Origin: an uncultured Myxococcales bacterium
GTDB lineage: Bacteria > Myxococcota_A > UBA9042
NCBI GenBank assembly: GCA_937915965.1
Contig: CALGHC010000821.1
Coordinates: 1 to 33,148 of the forward strand
Length of the DNA: 33,148 bases
Direction: 5' to 3'
The position numbers were made by a program, and so were the translations under genes. The notes beneath the pieces are model-generated. The model was not told the DNA's origin. It worked only from the letters and a program-made list of their open reading frames with translations, and searched no databases. Shown here piece by piece: positions 1 through 9,669 of this stretch (its first letter is position 1; each line of letters begins with the position of its first letter).

Positions 1-13
1 GCGGCAGCGGGCG

Positions 14-34
14 CGGCGGCGGCGGCGGCGGCGG
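14..34. repeat. CGG triplet run at the window edge
   Basis: Seven perfect CGG triplets lie in a very GC-rich stretch. On the minus strand a GTG immediately follows the stop codon of the lipoprotein gene (GTG at 94-92) and opens a frame that reads through this run as polyproline to the window edge. It could be the start of another gene of the operon, but too little is visible to call it. Confidence 0.5.
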
Positions 35-94
35 GCGCCTCAGCCGTCGCCCATCGGTCCAGAATCGCCCGGCTGGCCGGGGGCGCCGGGTCAC

Positions 95-739
95 TCAGAA
101 CAGGAAGGCGATCCCGGCGTTGTAGAGCGTTCCGGTGTCTGCGGCGGTGCCGCGAAGCAGGTCGAGTTCGGGCATCACGGCGAAGCGTTCGGCCAGGCGG
201 AGCTTGATGCCCACCATGCCGCCATACAAGAGTCCCGCTGCCGTGTCTCTTTGGCCCGAACTTTCGCCCGAGAAGATCGCGTAGCCCACGCGCGCACCGA
301 TTGTCACCGTCGCGGCCCTCGTCGTAATGACGTCGGCGAGTAGGGGCAGCCACAGATAGGTGACGGTCAGGTTGTCGCTGTCGGTCTGTAGGCGGATCAA
401 GTTGACCCCGGGGTTGATGGCGACCACGACACTGTCGCTGGCCTCAACCATGAAGCTGCCGTCGAGGCCGATACCGAACGGGTAGACCTTGATGCCCAGG
501 TCGACATCGTCGCTCAGACCGTGGCGGAGTTGGAACTCCGCGGTTGGCAAGGCGCCACCGCCCCCATCGCCGTTGCGAACGCCATATAGCGCGGCGTTCA
601 CGCCGATCTCGGTCCTGCCGATCGGGGTCGTGCGCGCCGTGTGGAGCGTCGATAGCGACGGACAGCCCGCGAGACACAGGCCGATCAGCGGCGCAAGCAT
701 GCCGACCAGGCCGACCAGACTGCTGTGATGCGCGTTCAT
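95..739 (-). CDS. Small envelope lipoprotein, probable outer-membrane barrel
   Basis: The 214-residue product starts with a hydrophobic segment ending in a lipobox (Leu-Ala-Gly-Cys) near residue 25, so it should be a lipidated envelope protein. The rest is rich in alternating hydrophobic/polar strands with Gly and aromatic residues and ends in Phe-Leu-Phe, as many outer-membrane barrels do. I do not recognise a named family. The ATG at 739 is chosen over an upstream in-frame start because CAGGAG sits 6 nt before it. It is the last complete gene of the ftsE-ftsX-envC-like run, 47 bp after the envC-like stop, so it may be co-transcribed. A link to cell division is inference from position only. 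Confidence 0.7.
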   Translation of the reverse strand: MNAHHSSLVGLVGMLAPLIGLCLAGCPSLSTLHTARTTPIGRTEIGVNAALYGVRNGDGGGGALPTAEFQLRHGLSDDVDLGIKVYPFGIGLDGSFMVEASDSVVVAINPGVNLIRLQTDSDNLTVTYLWLPLLADVITTRAATVTIGARVGYAIFSGESSGQRDTAAGLLYGGMVGIKLRLAERFAVMPELDLLRGTAADTGTLYNAGIAFLF

Positions 740-786
740 GGGCGCTCCTGTGACCTGTTGGTTGCGCGGTCGGCGCCGTCGATGGC

Positions 787-1998
787 TCAGCGGAACCACT
801 CGCTAGGGTCGACCGGTTTGCCGTTGTAGCGGATCTCGAAATACAGATGGCGCCCCTTGATCGAGCCGGTCGAGCCGACGTTGGCGATTCGTTCGCGGCC
901 GCGCACGACGTCCTCGGTGCGCACCCGGATGCCGCTGAGGTGGGCGTAGACGCTGTGCCAGCCGCGGCCGTGATCGAGGATCACCGTCTCGCCATAGCCA
1001 GGCAGCCAGCCGGCGAAGGCGACGCGTGCCCAGAAGATCGCGCGAACCGCGAGGCGGCCGTTGACGTTGGGCACGAAATCCAGGCCGTGATGCATCGTCA
1101 CGGTACCAAAGCGCGGGTGGCGGACCATGCCATAGCCCACCTCGACCGGCGCATAGCTCACTGGCCGCATCAACTTGCCGCGGGTGAGCGAAAACGAGTA
1201 TTTGCGCTCCCGCCATTCCTTGAGGGTCTCGATGCGCTCGGTCAATGCGCGGTGTGCGGCTTCGAGATCACGGCGCGCGCGTTCGTTGTAGACCGGGTCT
1301 GAGCCAATCTGTACGAGCAGCCCCTGCTTGTCGTGGCGTTCGCGCTCAAGGCGTTGCTGTTCGGCATGCAGCTTGGTGTCGAGGTCCTTCAGCTGTTGAA
1401 GCGCCGTGTTGCGATCGCCGGTGACAGCCTCGAGACGCTCGAGCTGGGCGCGGTATCGGGCGAGGCGTTCGCGGTCGCCCGCGATCAGCCGCCGCAGCAA
1501 GTGGTCCTCCGCCACAGATCGGCCAAAGTCCTTCGCTGACCAGAAGAATTGAAGACCGGGCATTCGCCCCAGGCGCAGGAGCGCGCGCAGCCGGGCGCGC
1601 ACAGCGGATCGCATCTCGCCCAGGCGCTCCTCGGCCTCCTTTCGGCTGGCCTCGGCGGCGTGCAAACGCTCAGTCGCCTGGGCCCGCTGCAGCCCGAGGC
1701 GCGCGATGTCCACCGTGGTCGCTTCGACGTCGCGGTCAAGCTGGTCGAGCGCCTCGAGCAGGCCAAGCTCCCGGGCGAGCACCTCGGCGAAACGTGCGTT
1801 GAGCGACTGCCGCTCCGCCTTTGGCAGGCGATTGGGGATGGCCGTTTCGTCGGTCGCGCTGCGCGCGGGCAGAGCCTGATCATCGTCCGTAGAGGCCGCC
1901 GCCGATGCCAATGAGCCGCACACGACGAGTCCGACGACGACCGCCGCGCTCGCACGCCTCGCTCGCCTCGTCTCGTGTCGCTTGCCTCTGGCACCCAC
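787..1998 (-). CDS. envC: EnvC-like murein hydrolase activator (coiled coil + degenerate LytM/M23)
   Basis: The 403-residue secreted protein has an N-terminal Arg-rich stretch and hydrophobic signal segment, then a long Glu/Arg/Leu-rich coiled coil (about residues 50-270), then a C-terminal LytM/M23 domain. The domain keeps the first zinc motif (His-Gly-Leu-Asp, about residues 304-307) and Tyr-Ala-His (about 351-353). The final His-x-His motif reads His-Leu-Tyr (about 384-386), so a zinc ligand is replaced by Tyr. E. coli EnvC reads Leu-Tyr-Phe-Glu at the same place and activates amidases without being an enzyme. Lying just downstream of ftsX, it probably binds FtsX in the periplasm and activates a septal amidase. 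The GTG at 1998 is preferred because GGAGG lies 8 nt upstream; an in-frame TTG at 2025 is the alternative. Confidence 0.85.
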   Translation of the reverse strand: MGARGKRHETRRARRASAAVVVGLVVCGSLASAAASTDDDQALPARSATDETAIPNRLPKAERQSLNARFAEVLARELGLLEALDQLDRDVEATTVDIARLGLQRAQATERLHAAEASRKEAEERLGEMRSAVRARLRALLRLGRMPGLQFFWSAKDFGRSVAEDHLLRRLIAGDRERLARYRAQLERLEAVTGDRNTALQQLKDLDTKLHAEQQRLERERHDKQGLLVQIGSDPVYNERARRDLEAAHRALTERIETLKEWRERKYSFSLTRGKLMRPVSYAPVEVGYGMVRHPRFGTVTMHHGLDFVPNVNGRLAVRAIFWARVAFAGWLPGYGETVILDHGRGWHSVYAHLSGIRVRTEDVVRGRERIANVGSTGSIKGRHLYFEIRYNGKPVDPSEWFR

Positions 1999-2056
1999 TC
2001 GTTCCGCCTCCAGTCGCGAGTCCAACCTCTCGGCGCGAGTTCGTCCTCCGGTCGTC

Positions 2057-2946
2057 CTAGACGCGCAGGTGCCGCGCCACGCTCATACCGCTCGCGACGA
2101 AGCCGACAGCCGGACCGCCGACCAACAACCAGACGATCATCCCCGGCGGCAGCAGCGACCAGCCGACGTTGAGCATGTAGACGTCGCGGATCAGCCCGCG
2201 CAGCTCGAGGTGCAGCGCTCCGATCAGGGCCATCGCCACCAACGCGCCGACCAGGCCCTGCAAGACACCCTCAAGCAGGAAAGGCGTGCGCACGAAGGCC
2301 CGCGTGGCGCCGACCAGGGCGAGCACCTCGATCTCGGCACGCCGTGCGTAGACCGACAGTCGGATGATCGCGAAGACGAAGAACAGGGCGCTGGCGAGCA
2401 GCACCACGCTCAGGACGAAGCCGACGCTGCGGACGATCTCGACGAAGGCGAAGAGGAGACGCAGCCGCTCGGCGCCGAACGAGACCTCTTCAATCGACTC
2501 GACGCCCTCGAACTTCGTCGCCCAGGCCGCAAGCTCGTCGATGTCAGCCCGCGAGGCGAGGGCGCTGTCGAGTTCGACCTCGAGCACTGGCTGCCCCGGG
2601 ATCGCCTCCTCGTCCAGGCCCTCAAGCAGGTGCTTGTCGAGCATGCGGCGATTCCGTTCGCGGTCCATCTCCCGTGTCAGCATCTTCACCGAGACGACGC
2701 CGGGGTGCTCGCGCAGTTGGGTCTCCACCGCGCTCATGCGTGCGCGCGTCGTGCCGTCCTGCAGGTACACCGAGACGGTCAATGAGCGACCCAGGTCGTC
2801 GATCAACTGGTTGGCGTTGAAGAACGCGATCGCGAACAAGCCGACGAGGGCCAGCGCCATGGCGATGGTCAACACGCTGACCATTGAAAGCCAGGGCGAG
2901 GCGCGGGTGATCCGAAGCGCTTGGCGCAGGAAATAGGCCAGCCGAC

Positions 2947-2950
<4 letters not shown>
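2057..2950 (-). CDS. ftsX: Cell division protein FtsX
   Basis: The 297-residue inner-membrane protein has the FtsX plan: a short cytoplasmic N terminus, TM1 (about residues 22-44), a periplasmic domain of about 120 residues, then three TM helices in the C-terminal half. FtsX is the permease-like partner of FtsE; together they relay ATP hydrolysis to a periplasmic coiled-coil activator at the septum. The GTG start overlaps the ftsE stop (GTGA, 2947-2950), which indicates translational coupling. The EnvC-like gene follows 58 bp downstream when its GTG start is used, so the whole transducer is encoded together. Confidence 0.95.
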
Positions 2951-3705
<755 letters not shown>

Positions 3706-4150
3706 CGCGTCATCGTCGTTTTCAGCGCCATGCAGCCGGCGCGGAACGCTAGCACAGCGATTCCGAGGGCTACAAGCTGGCCTTCACGCCGAGCGCTGCC
3801 GGGCTTCGACGTGGCCATCCCGATTCCGCGACTTGGCGGTGACGCCCAGCCCAAGCCACTCCGCGGTGACCCCGAGGATCGCCAGCGCGAGCCGCGAAGA
3901 TGTTTGCTTTCACCGGTGTCTGTGGTATGTGGCCGGCGCCTTTCCGGCGGATCCGCGTCGATGCGTTATGGCATCGACATCCGGACCGCAACAGGCCGGA
4001 GGCAACGCTGCGCAGGCCCGTCCGCGAGACCGTTTCGGCGGCACCGCGGGTGAGACGGGTGGACGAGGAGAGAGAACCCGGACGAGCTTCTCGTCCGAGC
4101 TTCCGCCGCGGGAAATCATCCCGACGCGGGGAAACCTGACGGAGTAAGCC
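3706..4150. other. Divergent intergenic region, ftsE / outer-membrane protein gene
   Basis: These 445 bp lie between divergent genes and should carry promoters for both. A perfect hairpin of 8-bp arms and a 3-nt loop (4079-4097) lies in the probable leader of the downstream plus-strand gene. A plus-strand open frame over 3833-4147 ends just before that gene's ATG, but it has no recognisable product and I do not call it. Confidence 0.5.
4079..4097 (+). promoter_or_regulatory. Leader hairpin upstream of the barrel gene
   Basis: CGGACGAG-CTT-CTCGTCCG forms a perfect 8-bp stem with a 3-nt loop, ending 53 bp before the ATG at 4151. No U-run follows, so it is not a standard terminator. It could be an mRNA-stabilising 5' hairpin or an operator. 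Confidence 0.4.
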
Positions 4151-5500
4151 ATGAAGAGAACGCTCATCGCAGGTCTGGCCTGCACGCTGTGTCTGGCGGT
4201 GGCCGTGCCGGCCTTCGCAACGCGCAGCCGCACCAACGCCCTCGGCGCCGGCAACCCCGCGACGCCAAACTTTATCGCTGGCAAGGTGATCAACGAGAAG
4301 GAGCTCACGCTCACCGACTCGGCCAACACCTACCACCTTCCTCAGCTGCTGGTGAAGTACAAGAACAGCGTCGATACTGACGCTTCGTCGAACTACAACT
4401 ACGGCCGCTTCAACATCCGCTACGCGCTGACCGATGAGGCAGTGCTGTGGTTGTATGGCATCAGCTCCAAGTGGGAGCCAGTCGCTACGTCTCCGTCCCT
4501 CGGTGACGGCGCCGGCAACTTCGCGGCAGGCGACCCCGCCACGGTGGCCGGCTACGGCGCCGGTCAGGAGCCCACCAACCACCAGCTCGGCCTGGGCTTT
4601 GGCACCAACCTGGGCGAGGCGCTGCGCGTCGGCGCGGACCTGTCGATCGGCGGCGCGCGCGCTGACGGTACCCAGCAGAACCTCCACAACAACACGCTGA
4701 TCTACTTCGGCGCTGGCTTGGGCTTTGACCTTGGCGAGATGAACACGCTCGACTTCGGCCTGAAGATCCGCTTCGGCAGCTTCAACGAGCGCGTCAACAA
4801 CGTTGACGACTACCTCCCCGATTCGCTGATCAGCTTCACGCTGCTCGGTCGCGGTGAGTTCCAGGTCCACCAGATCGCCAAGCTGGTTCCGTACGTGCGC
4901 TTCCGCCTCGACAGCCGCAACGTCGTCGGCAGCGGCAGCGTCGAGAACCAGACGGGCCTGAACCCGAACCTGAAGTATGGCCAGCTCCAGGACACGATCT
5001 TCCAGTTGGGCACCGATCTCGCGATCAGCCCTGCCGAGAAGGTCCTGATCCAGCCTGGTCTGGGCTTCGCCTACCGTGGTTCGCTGCTCCAGGGCAACGC
5101 GATCGATCAGGAGAACCCCGGCACCAAGCAGCCGGCCCCCGGCGGCGTGGTCGAGGAGGCCTACGTGCTCATCCCCTACTACGGCTTCGCGGCAGAGGCC
5201 AAGGCCTTCGATTGGCTGACCCTGCGGTTCGGCGCCCGTCAGGTCATCCAGCAGACCAACGGCAACTTCAACCCGCCCGCCAACCAGGTCAAGCCGCCGC
5301 CGAACGACCAGGTTCCGCCGTCGGTGGAGTCGCACTTCTCGACGGTCAACAACTGGCTGACCGCTGGTGTCGGCATCAACCTGCGTGGTTGGAGCATCGA
5401 CATCAACATCAACCCGCAGTTCTACAACAACGCCGTCTTCGCCGTGACCGGCACGGGCGGTGTCTTCGGCACCGACTTCGCCGTCACCTACGACTGGTAG
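4151..5500 (+). CDS. Outer-membrane beta-barrel protein, family not recognised
   Basis: The 449-residue product begins with a textbook Sec signal peptide (Lys-Arg, hydrophobic core, cleavage after Ala-Phe-Ala near residue 23). The mature part is made of repeated amphipathic strands rich in Gly, Asn, Tyr and Phe and ends in Tyr-Asp-Trp, the C-terminal aromatic typical of BAM-assembled barrels. Wording such as 'GRFNIRYALTDEAVLWLYG' resembles porin-like or transport-type barrels, but I cannot assign a substrate. GGAG lies upstream of the ATG. Codon use is strongly biased to C/G-ending codons and a strong terminator follows, both consistent with high expression as a single-gene transcript. Confidence 0.8.
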   Translation: MKRTLIAGLACTLCLAVAVPAFATRSRTNALGAGNPATPNFIAGKVINEKELTLTDSANTYHLPQLLVKYKNSVDTDASSNYNYGRFNIRYALTDEAVLWLYGISSKWEPVATSPSLGDGAGNFAAGDPATVAGYGAGQEPTNHQLGLGFGTNLGEALRVGADLSIGGARADGTQQNLHNNTLIYFGAGLGFDLGEMNTLDFGLKIRFGSFNERVNNVDDYLPDSLISFTLLGRGEFQVHQIAKLVPYVRFRLDSRNVVGSGSVENQTGLNPNLKYGQLQDTIFQLGTDLAISPAEKVLIQPGLGFAYRGSLLQGNAIDQENPGTKQPAPGGVVEEAYVLIPYYGFAAEAKAFDWLTLRFGARQVIQQTNGNFNPPANQVKPPPNDQVPPSVESHFSTVNNWLTAGVGINLRGWSIDININPQFYNNAVFAVTGTGGVFGTDFAVTYDW

Positions 5501-5523
5501 TTTGAGGGCGCAGGATGAATCCT

Positions 5524-5568
5524 GCGGCGCCCCGCCGACCTTCGGGCCAGCGGGGCGCCGCTGTTTTT
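5524..5568 (+). terminator. Rho-independent terminator after the barrel gene
   Basis: A perfect 12-bp stem (GCGGCGCCCCGC at 5524-5535 with its complement at 5550-5561) encloses a 14-nt loop and is followed by TGTTTTT. It starts 23 bp after the stop codon. It isolates the barrel gene from the isomerase gene. Confidence 0.9.
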
Positions 5569-5834
5569 GCCCGGATGCGCGGGCTGACGCCCGCCGACCC
5601 GAACCTTCCAGCTCGGAAGAGGTGATTCTTCCGGCTCGCCCCCGTCCGCCACTGCCGTCCGTTGGCGTGGCCGGGCATCGACGCGGCCCCAGCGGTGTTG
5701 TCGGGACCTCGACCGTCAGCGGGGGCATCGTCTCGGCTCGTCGCGTTGTTTGACACTGGATGGGGGCGGGCGACACAATTCGGCCCGCCCTTGAGGCAAC
5801 CGGCGCTCGTGCGCCTCGACACTGGAACGAAAGC

Positions 5835-6926
5835 ATGGCTCGAATGTCTCTCGTCTGGATCCTGAGCCTCTGCGCCATCGTGCCGCTTGGCTGTGGGCGC
5901 AAGGGCGGCGACGCCGCCACCGCGTCGGGCGCGGGCGAAGGCAGCGCTGCCGTCGTACCTCCTTCGGCGGCGACTCCGACCGCCGCGGCGGACGAACCCG
6001 CCGGGGCCGCTGAACGGCCGCGCGCAGACATCCCCGGATTCGTTCGCCCCGTCGGACCGGTCGCCACCGTCAACGGGCGCCCCATCCCTGCTGCCCGCTT
6101 CAACGACGATTTCGATCGGCTGGTCGGCACGGGGGCGCGCATACCCGCGGGCCGAATTCGGCGCATCGCTCAGAACATACTCGACAAACTGATAGACAAC
6201 GAGCTGCGTGAGCAGGCCATCCGCGAGGCAAAGATCGAGCTGACCGAGGCCGAGTTCGAGTCCGCCTACGCCGAGTACACCAACCGCTACATCGGGCGCG
6301 ACGGTCGGTTTGACGAGAGGCAGTTTCGGGCCCACCTCGAGCGCAGTCGCCTGACCGTCGACGGCCTCAAAGCACAGATCCGCGAGCAGCGCTTGCACCG
6401 CAAGCTCGTCGAACGCACCGGCAATCTGCGCATCTCTGACGCGGATCTCAAGGCGTTCTACGACAAGAACCCGGCCGCGTGGGGCGAACCTGAGTCGCGC
6501 GACGTCCGGCCGATCATGGTCCGGATCCAGGGCGGCGGCGACGAGCCTTCGGTGCAGGCCGCGTTGGAGAAAGCGAACGAAGCCTGGCAGGCCCTGCGCA
6601 AGGGTGGTGACTTCGAACAAATATCAAAGGAGTACAGCGACATGCCGTTGTCGCCGGTCCACCTCACGCGCAGCTCTCCGGAGCAGGAGATGGTCAAGGC
6701 GGCGTTTGCCCTGAAGGTCGGCGAGGTGTCCAAGCCGATCCGAACGAAGTGGGGCTGGTATGTGCTGCGCCTCATCGAGAAGAACGACCAGCGGGTGCGC
6801 GGATTCGACGAGGTTCGCGACGAGATCGCCAAGACGATGCGGGCGCGGAAGTTCTACCTCGAGGACCGCCGAATCGTGCAGCTGCTGCGCAAGAAGGCTG
6901 CGATAAACGAAACGCTGCCGTTCTAG
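5835..6926 (+). CDS. SurA/PpiC-type peptidyl-prolyl isomerase lipoprotein
   Basis: The 363-residue protein has a signal segment with a lipobox (Pro-Leu-Gly-Cys, Cys20), then an Ala/Gly/Pro-rich linker to about residue 65. A SurA-like N-terminal chaperone region follows (about 70-200, beginning 'VATVNGRPIPAARFN'), then one parvulin domain (about 215-320, with the 'FEQISKEYSD' and 'TKWGWYVLRL' elements), then a C-terminal helix. Members of this family help fold outer-membrane proteins in the periplasm. Here it would be anchored to a membrane by lipid. The ATG at 5835 places the signal peptide at the terminus; an ATG at 5844 is also possible. It lies between a barrel gene and gcvPB, with no clear functional link to the latter. 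Confidence 0.9.
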   Translation: MARMSLVWILSLCAIVPLGCGRKGGDAATASGAGEGSAAVVPPSAATPTAAADEPAGAAERPRADIPGFVRPVGPVATVNGRPIPAARFNDDFDRLVGTGARIPAGRIRRIAQNILDKLIDNELREQAIREAKIELTEAEFESAYAEYTNRYIGRDGRFDERQFRAHLERSRLTVDGLKAQIREQRLHRKLVERTGNLRISDADLKAFYDKNPAAWGEPESRDVRPIMVRIQGGGDEPSVQAALEKANEAWQALRKGGDFEQISKEYSDMPLSPVHLTRSSPEQEMVKAAFALKVGEVSKPIRTKWGWYVLRLIEKNDQRVRGFDEVRDEIAKTMRARKFYLEDRRIVQLLRKKAAINETLPF

Positions 6927-6975
6927 ACCTGTATACCGGCCTCCGCTGTTCGAGGGGCCGACCTGGGAGCGACGC

Positions 6976-8475
6976 ATGACGGACGGGATCTCGGGCGCCG
7001 GCCGGGGCCTGGTGCATCACGAAGGGTTGATCTTTGAGCGCTCGGTGCCCGGGCGCGTTGGCCACGGATTGTCCGCTCGACGCTTCTCGGCCGAGGGCTC
7101 TGCGGCCGCGGATTTGCCGACGTCGGCGCTGCGGCAGGTGCCGCCGCGCTTGCCCGAGCTGAGCGAAGTCGATGTGGTGCGGCACTTTGTCCGCCTCTCG
7201 CGCTGGAACTACGCGGTCGACATTGGCACCTACCCGTTGGGTTCGTGCACGATGAAGTACAACCCCAAGATCAACGAGGACATGGCGCGTCTGCCCGGCT
7301 TCGCTGCGTTGCACCCCTACGCGCCGCACGCATGGACGCAAGGCGCCCTTGACTTGATGTGGCGGTTGGAGCGCCAGCTCGCAGCGGTCAGCGGCCTGCC
7401 GAACGTCACCTTGCAGCCTGCCGCTGGCGCCCATGGCGAGTTCACTGCGGTGATGATGATCCGCGCGCTGATCGCAGATCGCGGCGAGGTCCGCACCAAG
7501 GTGCTTATCCCCGACAGCGCCCACGGCACCAACCCGGCCAGCGTCGCCCTCAACGGCTACAAGGTTGTGCAGGTCCCCAGTGGCGACGATGGCTTGATCG
7601 ACATCGACGCCGTGCGCGCGGCGATGGGACCTGATGTGGCGGCCATCATGATCACCAACCCCAACACGCTGGGGCTCTTTGAGTCGAAGATCTCGGAGAT
7701 CGCGGAAATCATCCATGAAGGTGGCGGGTTCGTCTATCTCGACGGCGCCAACCTCAACGCGCTGATGGGAAAGGCACGGCCGGGGGACTTTGGCGCCGAC
7801 GTCATGCATATCAACCTGCACAAGACCTTCTCGACGCCGCACGGTGGCGGCGGCCCGGGAGCTGGGCCGGTGTGCGTCAGCGACGAGCTAGCGCCCTATC
7901 TGCCCGTGCCACGAGTCGCGCGCGTCGAGGCCGCCGATGGCAGCGTTCATTTTGAGCTACAGGCCAGCGCGCCGCTCTCGGTCGGGCGCGTCAAAGCGTT
8001 CTACGGCAACTTCGGCATGTTTGTCCGCGCCTTCACCTACATCACCGAGCTGGGTAGCGATGGCCTCGAGCGCGCGACGGAGATGGCCGTGCTCAACGCC
8101 AACTATCTCCGCGCGCGGCTGCGCGGCCACTACCATATCCCCTTTGATCGCACCTGCATGCACGAGGTTGTCCTCACGGACAAGACGCAGAAGGCGAACG
8201 GCGTCTCGACCATGGACGTCGCCAAGCGGCTCATCGACTACGGCTATCATCCGCCGACGGTGTATTTCCCGCTGTGCGTCCAGGGCGCGCTGATGGTCGA
8301 GCCGACTGAGTCCGAGTCGAAGGCCGAGCTCGACGCTTTCGCTGACGCGCTTATCGCGATCGCTGGCGAGGCACGTGACGAGCCGGATCGGTTGCACGAG
8401 TCACCGCAGTCGACGCATCTCGGCCGTCTCGACGAGGTCACAGCGGCTCGCAAGCCGGTGCTGGTGGCGCCGTAG
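6976..8475 (+). CDS. gcvPB: Glycine dehydrogenase (decarboxylating) subunit 2
   Basis: The 499-residue PLP enzyme matches the C-terminal half of the glycine cleavage P-protein, in the split two-subunit form. The PLP lysine motif 'NLHKTFSTPHGGGGPG' is present with Lys283, and 'SAHGTNPASVA' and 'YPLGSCTMKYNPKIN' are clear family signatures. With subunit 1 it decarboxylates glycine and passes the aminomethyl group to the lipoyl H protein. GGGAG lies upstream of the ATG. The partners (gcvPA, gcvH, gcvT) are not in this window, so they must be elsewhere. It ends 21 bp from the convergent aldo/keto reductase gene with no obvious terminator between. Confidence 0.96.
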   Translation: MTDGISGAGRGLVHHEGLIFERSVPGRVGHGLSARRFSAEGSAAADLPTSALRQVPPRLPELSEVDVVRHFVRLSRWNYAVDIGTYPLGSCTMKYNPKINEDMARLPGFAALHPYAPHAWTQGALDLMWRLERQLAAVSGLPNVTLQPAAGAHGEFTAVMMIRALIADRGEVRTKVLIPDSAHGTNPASVALNGYKVVQVPSGDDGLIDIDAVRAAMGPDVAAIMITNPNTLGLFESKISEIAEIIHEGGGFVYLDGANLNALMGKARPGDFGADVMHINLHKTFSTPHGGGGPGAGPVCVSDELAPYLPVPRVARVEAADGSVHFELQASAPLSVGRVKAFYGNFGMFVRAFTYITELGSDGLERATEMAVLNANYLRARLRGHYHIPFDRTCMHEVVLTDKTQKANGVSTMDVAKRLIDYGYHPPTVYFPLCVQGALMVEPTESESKAELDAFADALIAIAGEARDEPDRLHESPQSTHLGRLDEVTAARKPVLVAP

Positions 8476-8496
8476 GACGAGCCTCCCGGAGCCCGG

Positions 8497-9669
8497 TCAG
8501 CCGCCGAGCCCGCGCGCGGGCGTCGCGAAACGCTGCAGCAACGCTTCGACCCAGCTGCGTGTCGGTCGACCAGCCTTGAGGCTGGCGACGTTGGCGCGCA
8601 CGTGTTCGATGTCGGCCATGCCGACCAGCGCGGTCGTCACGCCGTCTACCGACCGGGCAAACTGCAGCGCGTCGTCCGCCGTCAGCAGTCGCTCGGGCCC
8701 ACCGGCGGCGTCGGGGATCAGCGGCAACGCGTCCGATGTGCCGTTGGTGGCGAGACGACCTTGATGCAACGTGCCGCTGGTGAAAGCGACCAGGCCAAGT
8801 TCGGCGGCCGCCTCGAGCGGGGTGAGCCACTGGCCCTTGACCGACTGGCAGCGGAAGGTCGCTGCCTCGGGCATGAGCACATTGAGCGGCAACTGGATCG
8901 CGCGGCAGCGGTGACGGCTGCCGGCGACCTCTTCTGCGCAGGCCAGGACCCGCTCCAGCGAGACATGATCGCGCTCGTCGGGACGCGCGCGCAGCCCCGA
9001 CCAGGTCGCGATGCCGTAGACCCTCACCTTGCCTTCGTCGGCAGCCTGTTCGAGGCGCGCAAAGGCGCGCCTCAGCCGTTCGTAGAAGACATCCGCAGTC
9101 AACTCGTGGAGTTGTGTTTCCGGGTTGTGCAGGAAGTAGACGTCCACAGTCTCAAGCCCGAGGTTGACCAGGCTGCGGTCGAGCGAGGCGGCGATGAAAT
9201 CCGGGGCGATGCAGTGGCAGCGTGCCATCAGCTCGTCGGGCGCGGCGAGGCCGTGGCCGACAGTGACCTCGACGCAGTGCTGGGCGCGGTCCCCGGGGAC
9301 GACCCCGTCGAACGCGACAAAGCCGGCCTTCGACGCGACCAGCAGCTCGCTTCGGTAGACCTCGCCCATCGCGATCAGCTGGCCGATGGCGACACCTACT
9401 GCGCGCTCTGAGCGCTGGTGGCGGTAGTTTGCCGCCGTGTCGATGACGTTGATGCCCTGTCTGACCGCCTCGACGACCGCTTCGATGTAGCTGACGTCGC
9501 CCTCGTCGGTCGCCGGGCCGAGGTACGTGCCTAGCCCCAGGGACGAGAGGTGCAACATACCGACGTGGCTGAACGCGTCGTCGGGACGTCCTTGGCTGTG
9601 GCGCTCGACGAAACGGCGCGTGCCGGCCTCGGTCGCGTAGGCGCGCTGATTGACGAGCTCGCTAACCAC
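8497..9669 (-). CDS. Aldo/keto reductase
   Basis: The product is about 390 residues, a TIM-barrel NAD(P)H-dependent oxidoreductase. The AKR catalytic residues can be placed: Asp in 'INVIDTAANYR', Tyr in the same segment, Lys in 'VASKAGF', and His in 'DVYFLHNPE'. The C-terminal 'VDGVTTALVGMADIEHVRANVA' matches the family cofactor-binding end. The substrate cannot be told. The start chosen is the GTG at 9669, which overlaps the rpe stop by 8 nt and has GGGGAG 10 nt upstream. A longer open frame (to 9762) lies inside rpe. The overlap suggests co-translation with rpe. Confidence 0.88.
   Translation of the reverse strand: MVSELVNQRAYATEAGTRRFVERHSQGRPDDAFSHVGMLHLSSLGLGTYLGPATDEGDVSYIEAVVEAVRQGINVIDTAANYRHQRSERAVGVAIGQLIAMGEVYRSELLVASKAGFVAFDGVVPGDRAQHCVEVTVGHGLAAPDELMARCHCIAPDFIAASLDRSLVNLGLETVDVYFLHNPETQLHELTADVFYERLRRAFARLEQAADEGKVRVYGIATWSGLRARPDERDHVSLERVLACAEEVAGSRHRCRAIQLPLNVLMPEAATFRCQSVKGQWLTPLEAAAELGLVAFTSGTLHQGRLATNGTSDALPLIPDAAGGPERLLTADDALQFARSVDGVTTALVGMADIEHVRANVASLKAGRPTRSWVEALLQRFATPARGLGG

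Noticed and set aside
3833-4147. A 104-codon plus-strand frame just before the barrel gene
   Set aside because: It has no domain or signal peptide, its composition is Arg/Thr/Ser-rich, and it covers the expected leader with its hairpin. It is probably non-coding.
3770-6166. A 798-codon open frame on the minus strand
   Set aside because: It lies antisense to the barrel and isomerase genes, crosses the terminator and has low-complexity Arg/Val/Ala composition with no recognisable domain. It is an artefact of GC-biased codon use on the plus strand.
6772-7842. A 356-codon minus-strand frame opposite gcvPB
   Set aside because: gcvPB is unmistakable on the other strand; this frame has no domain content.
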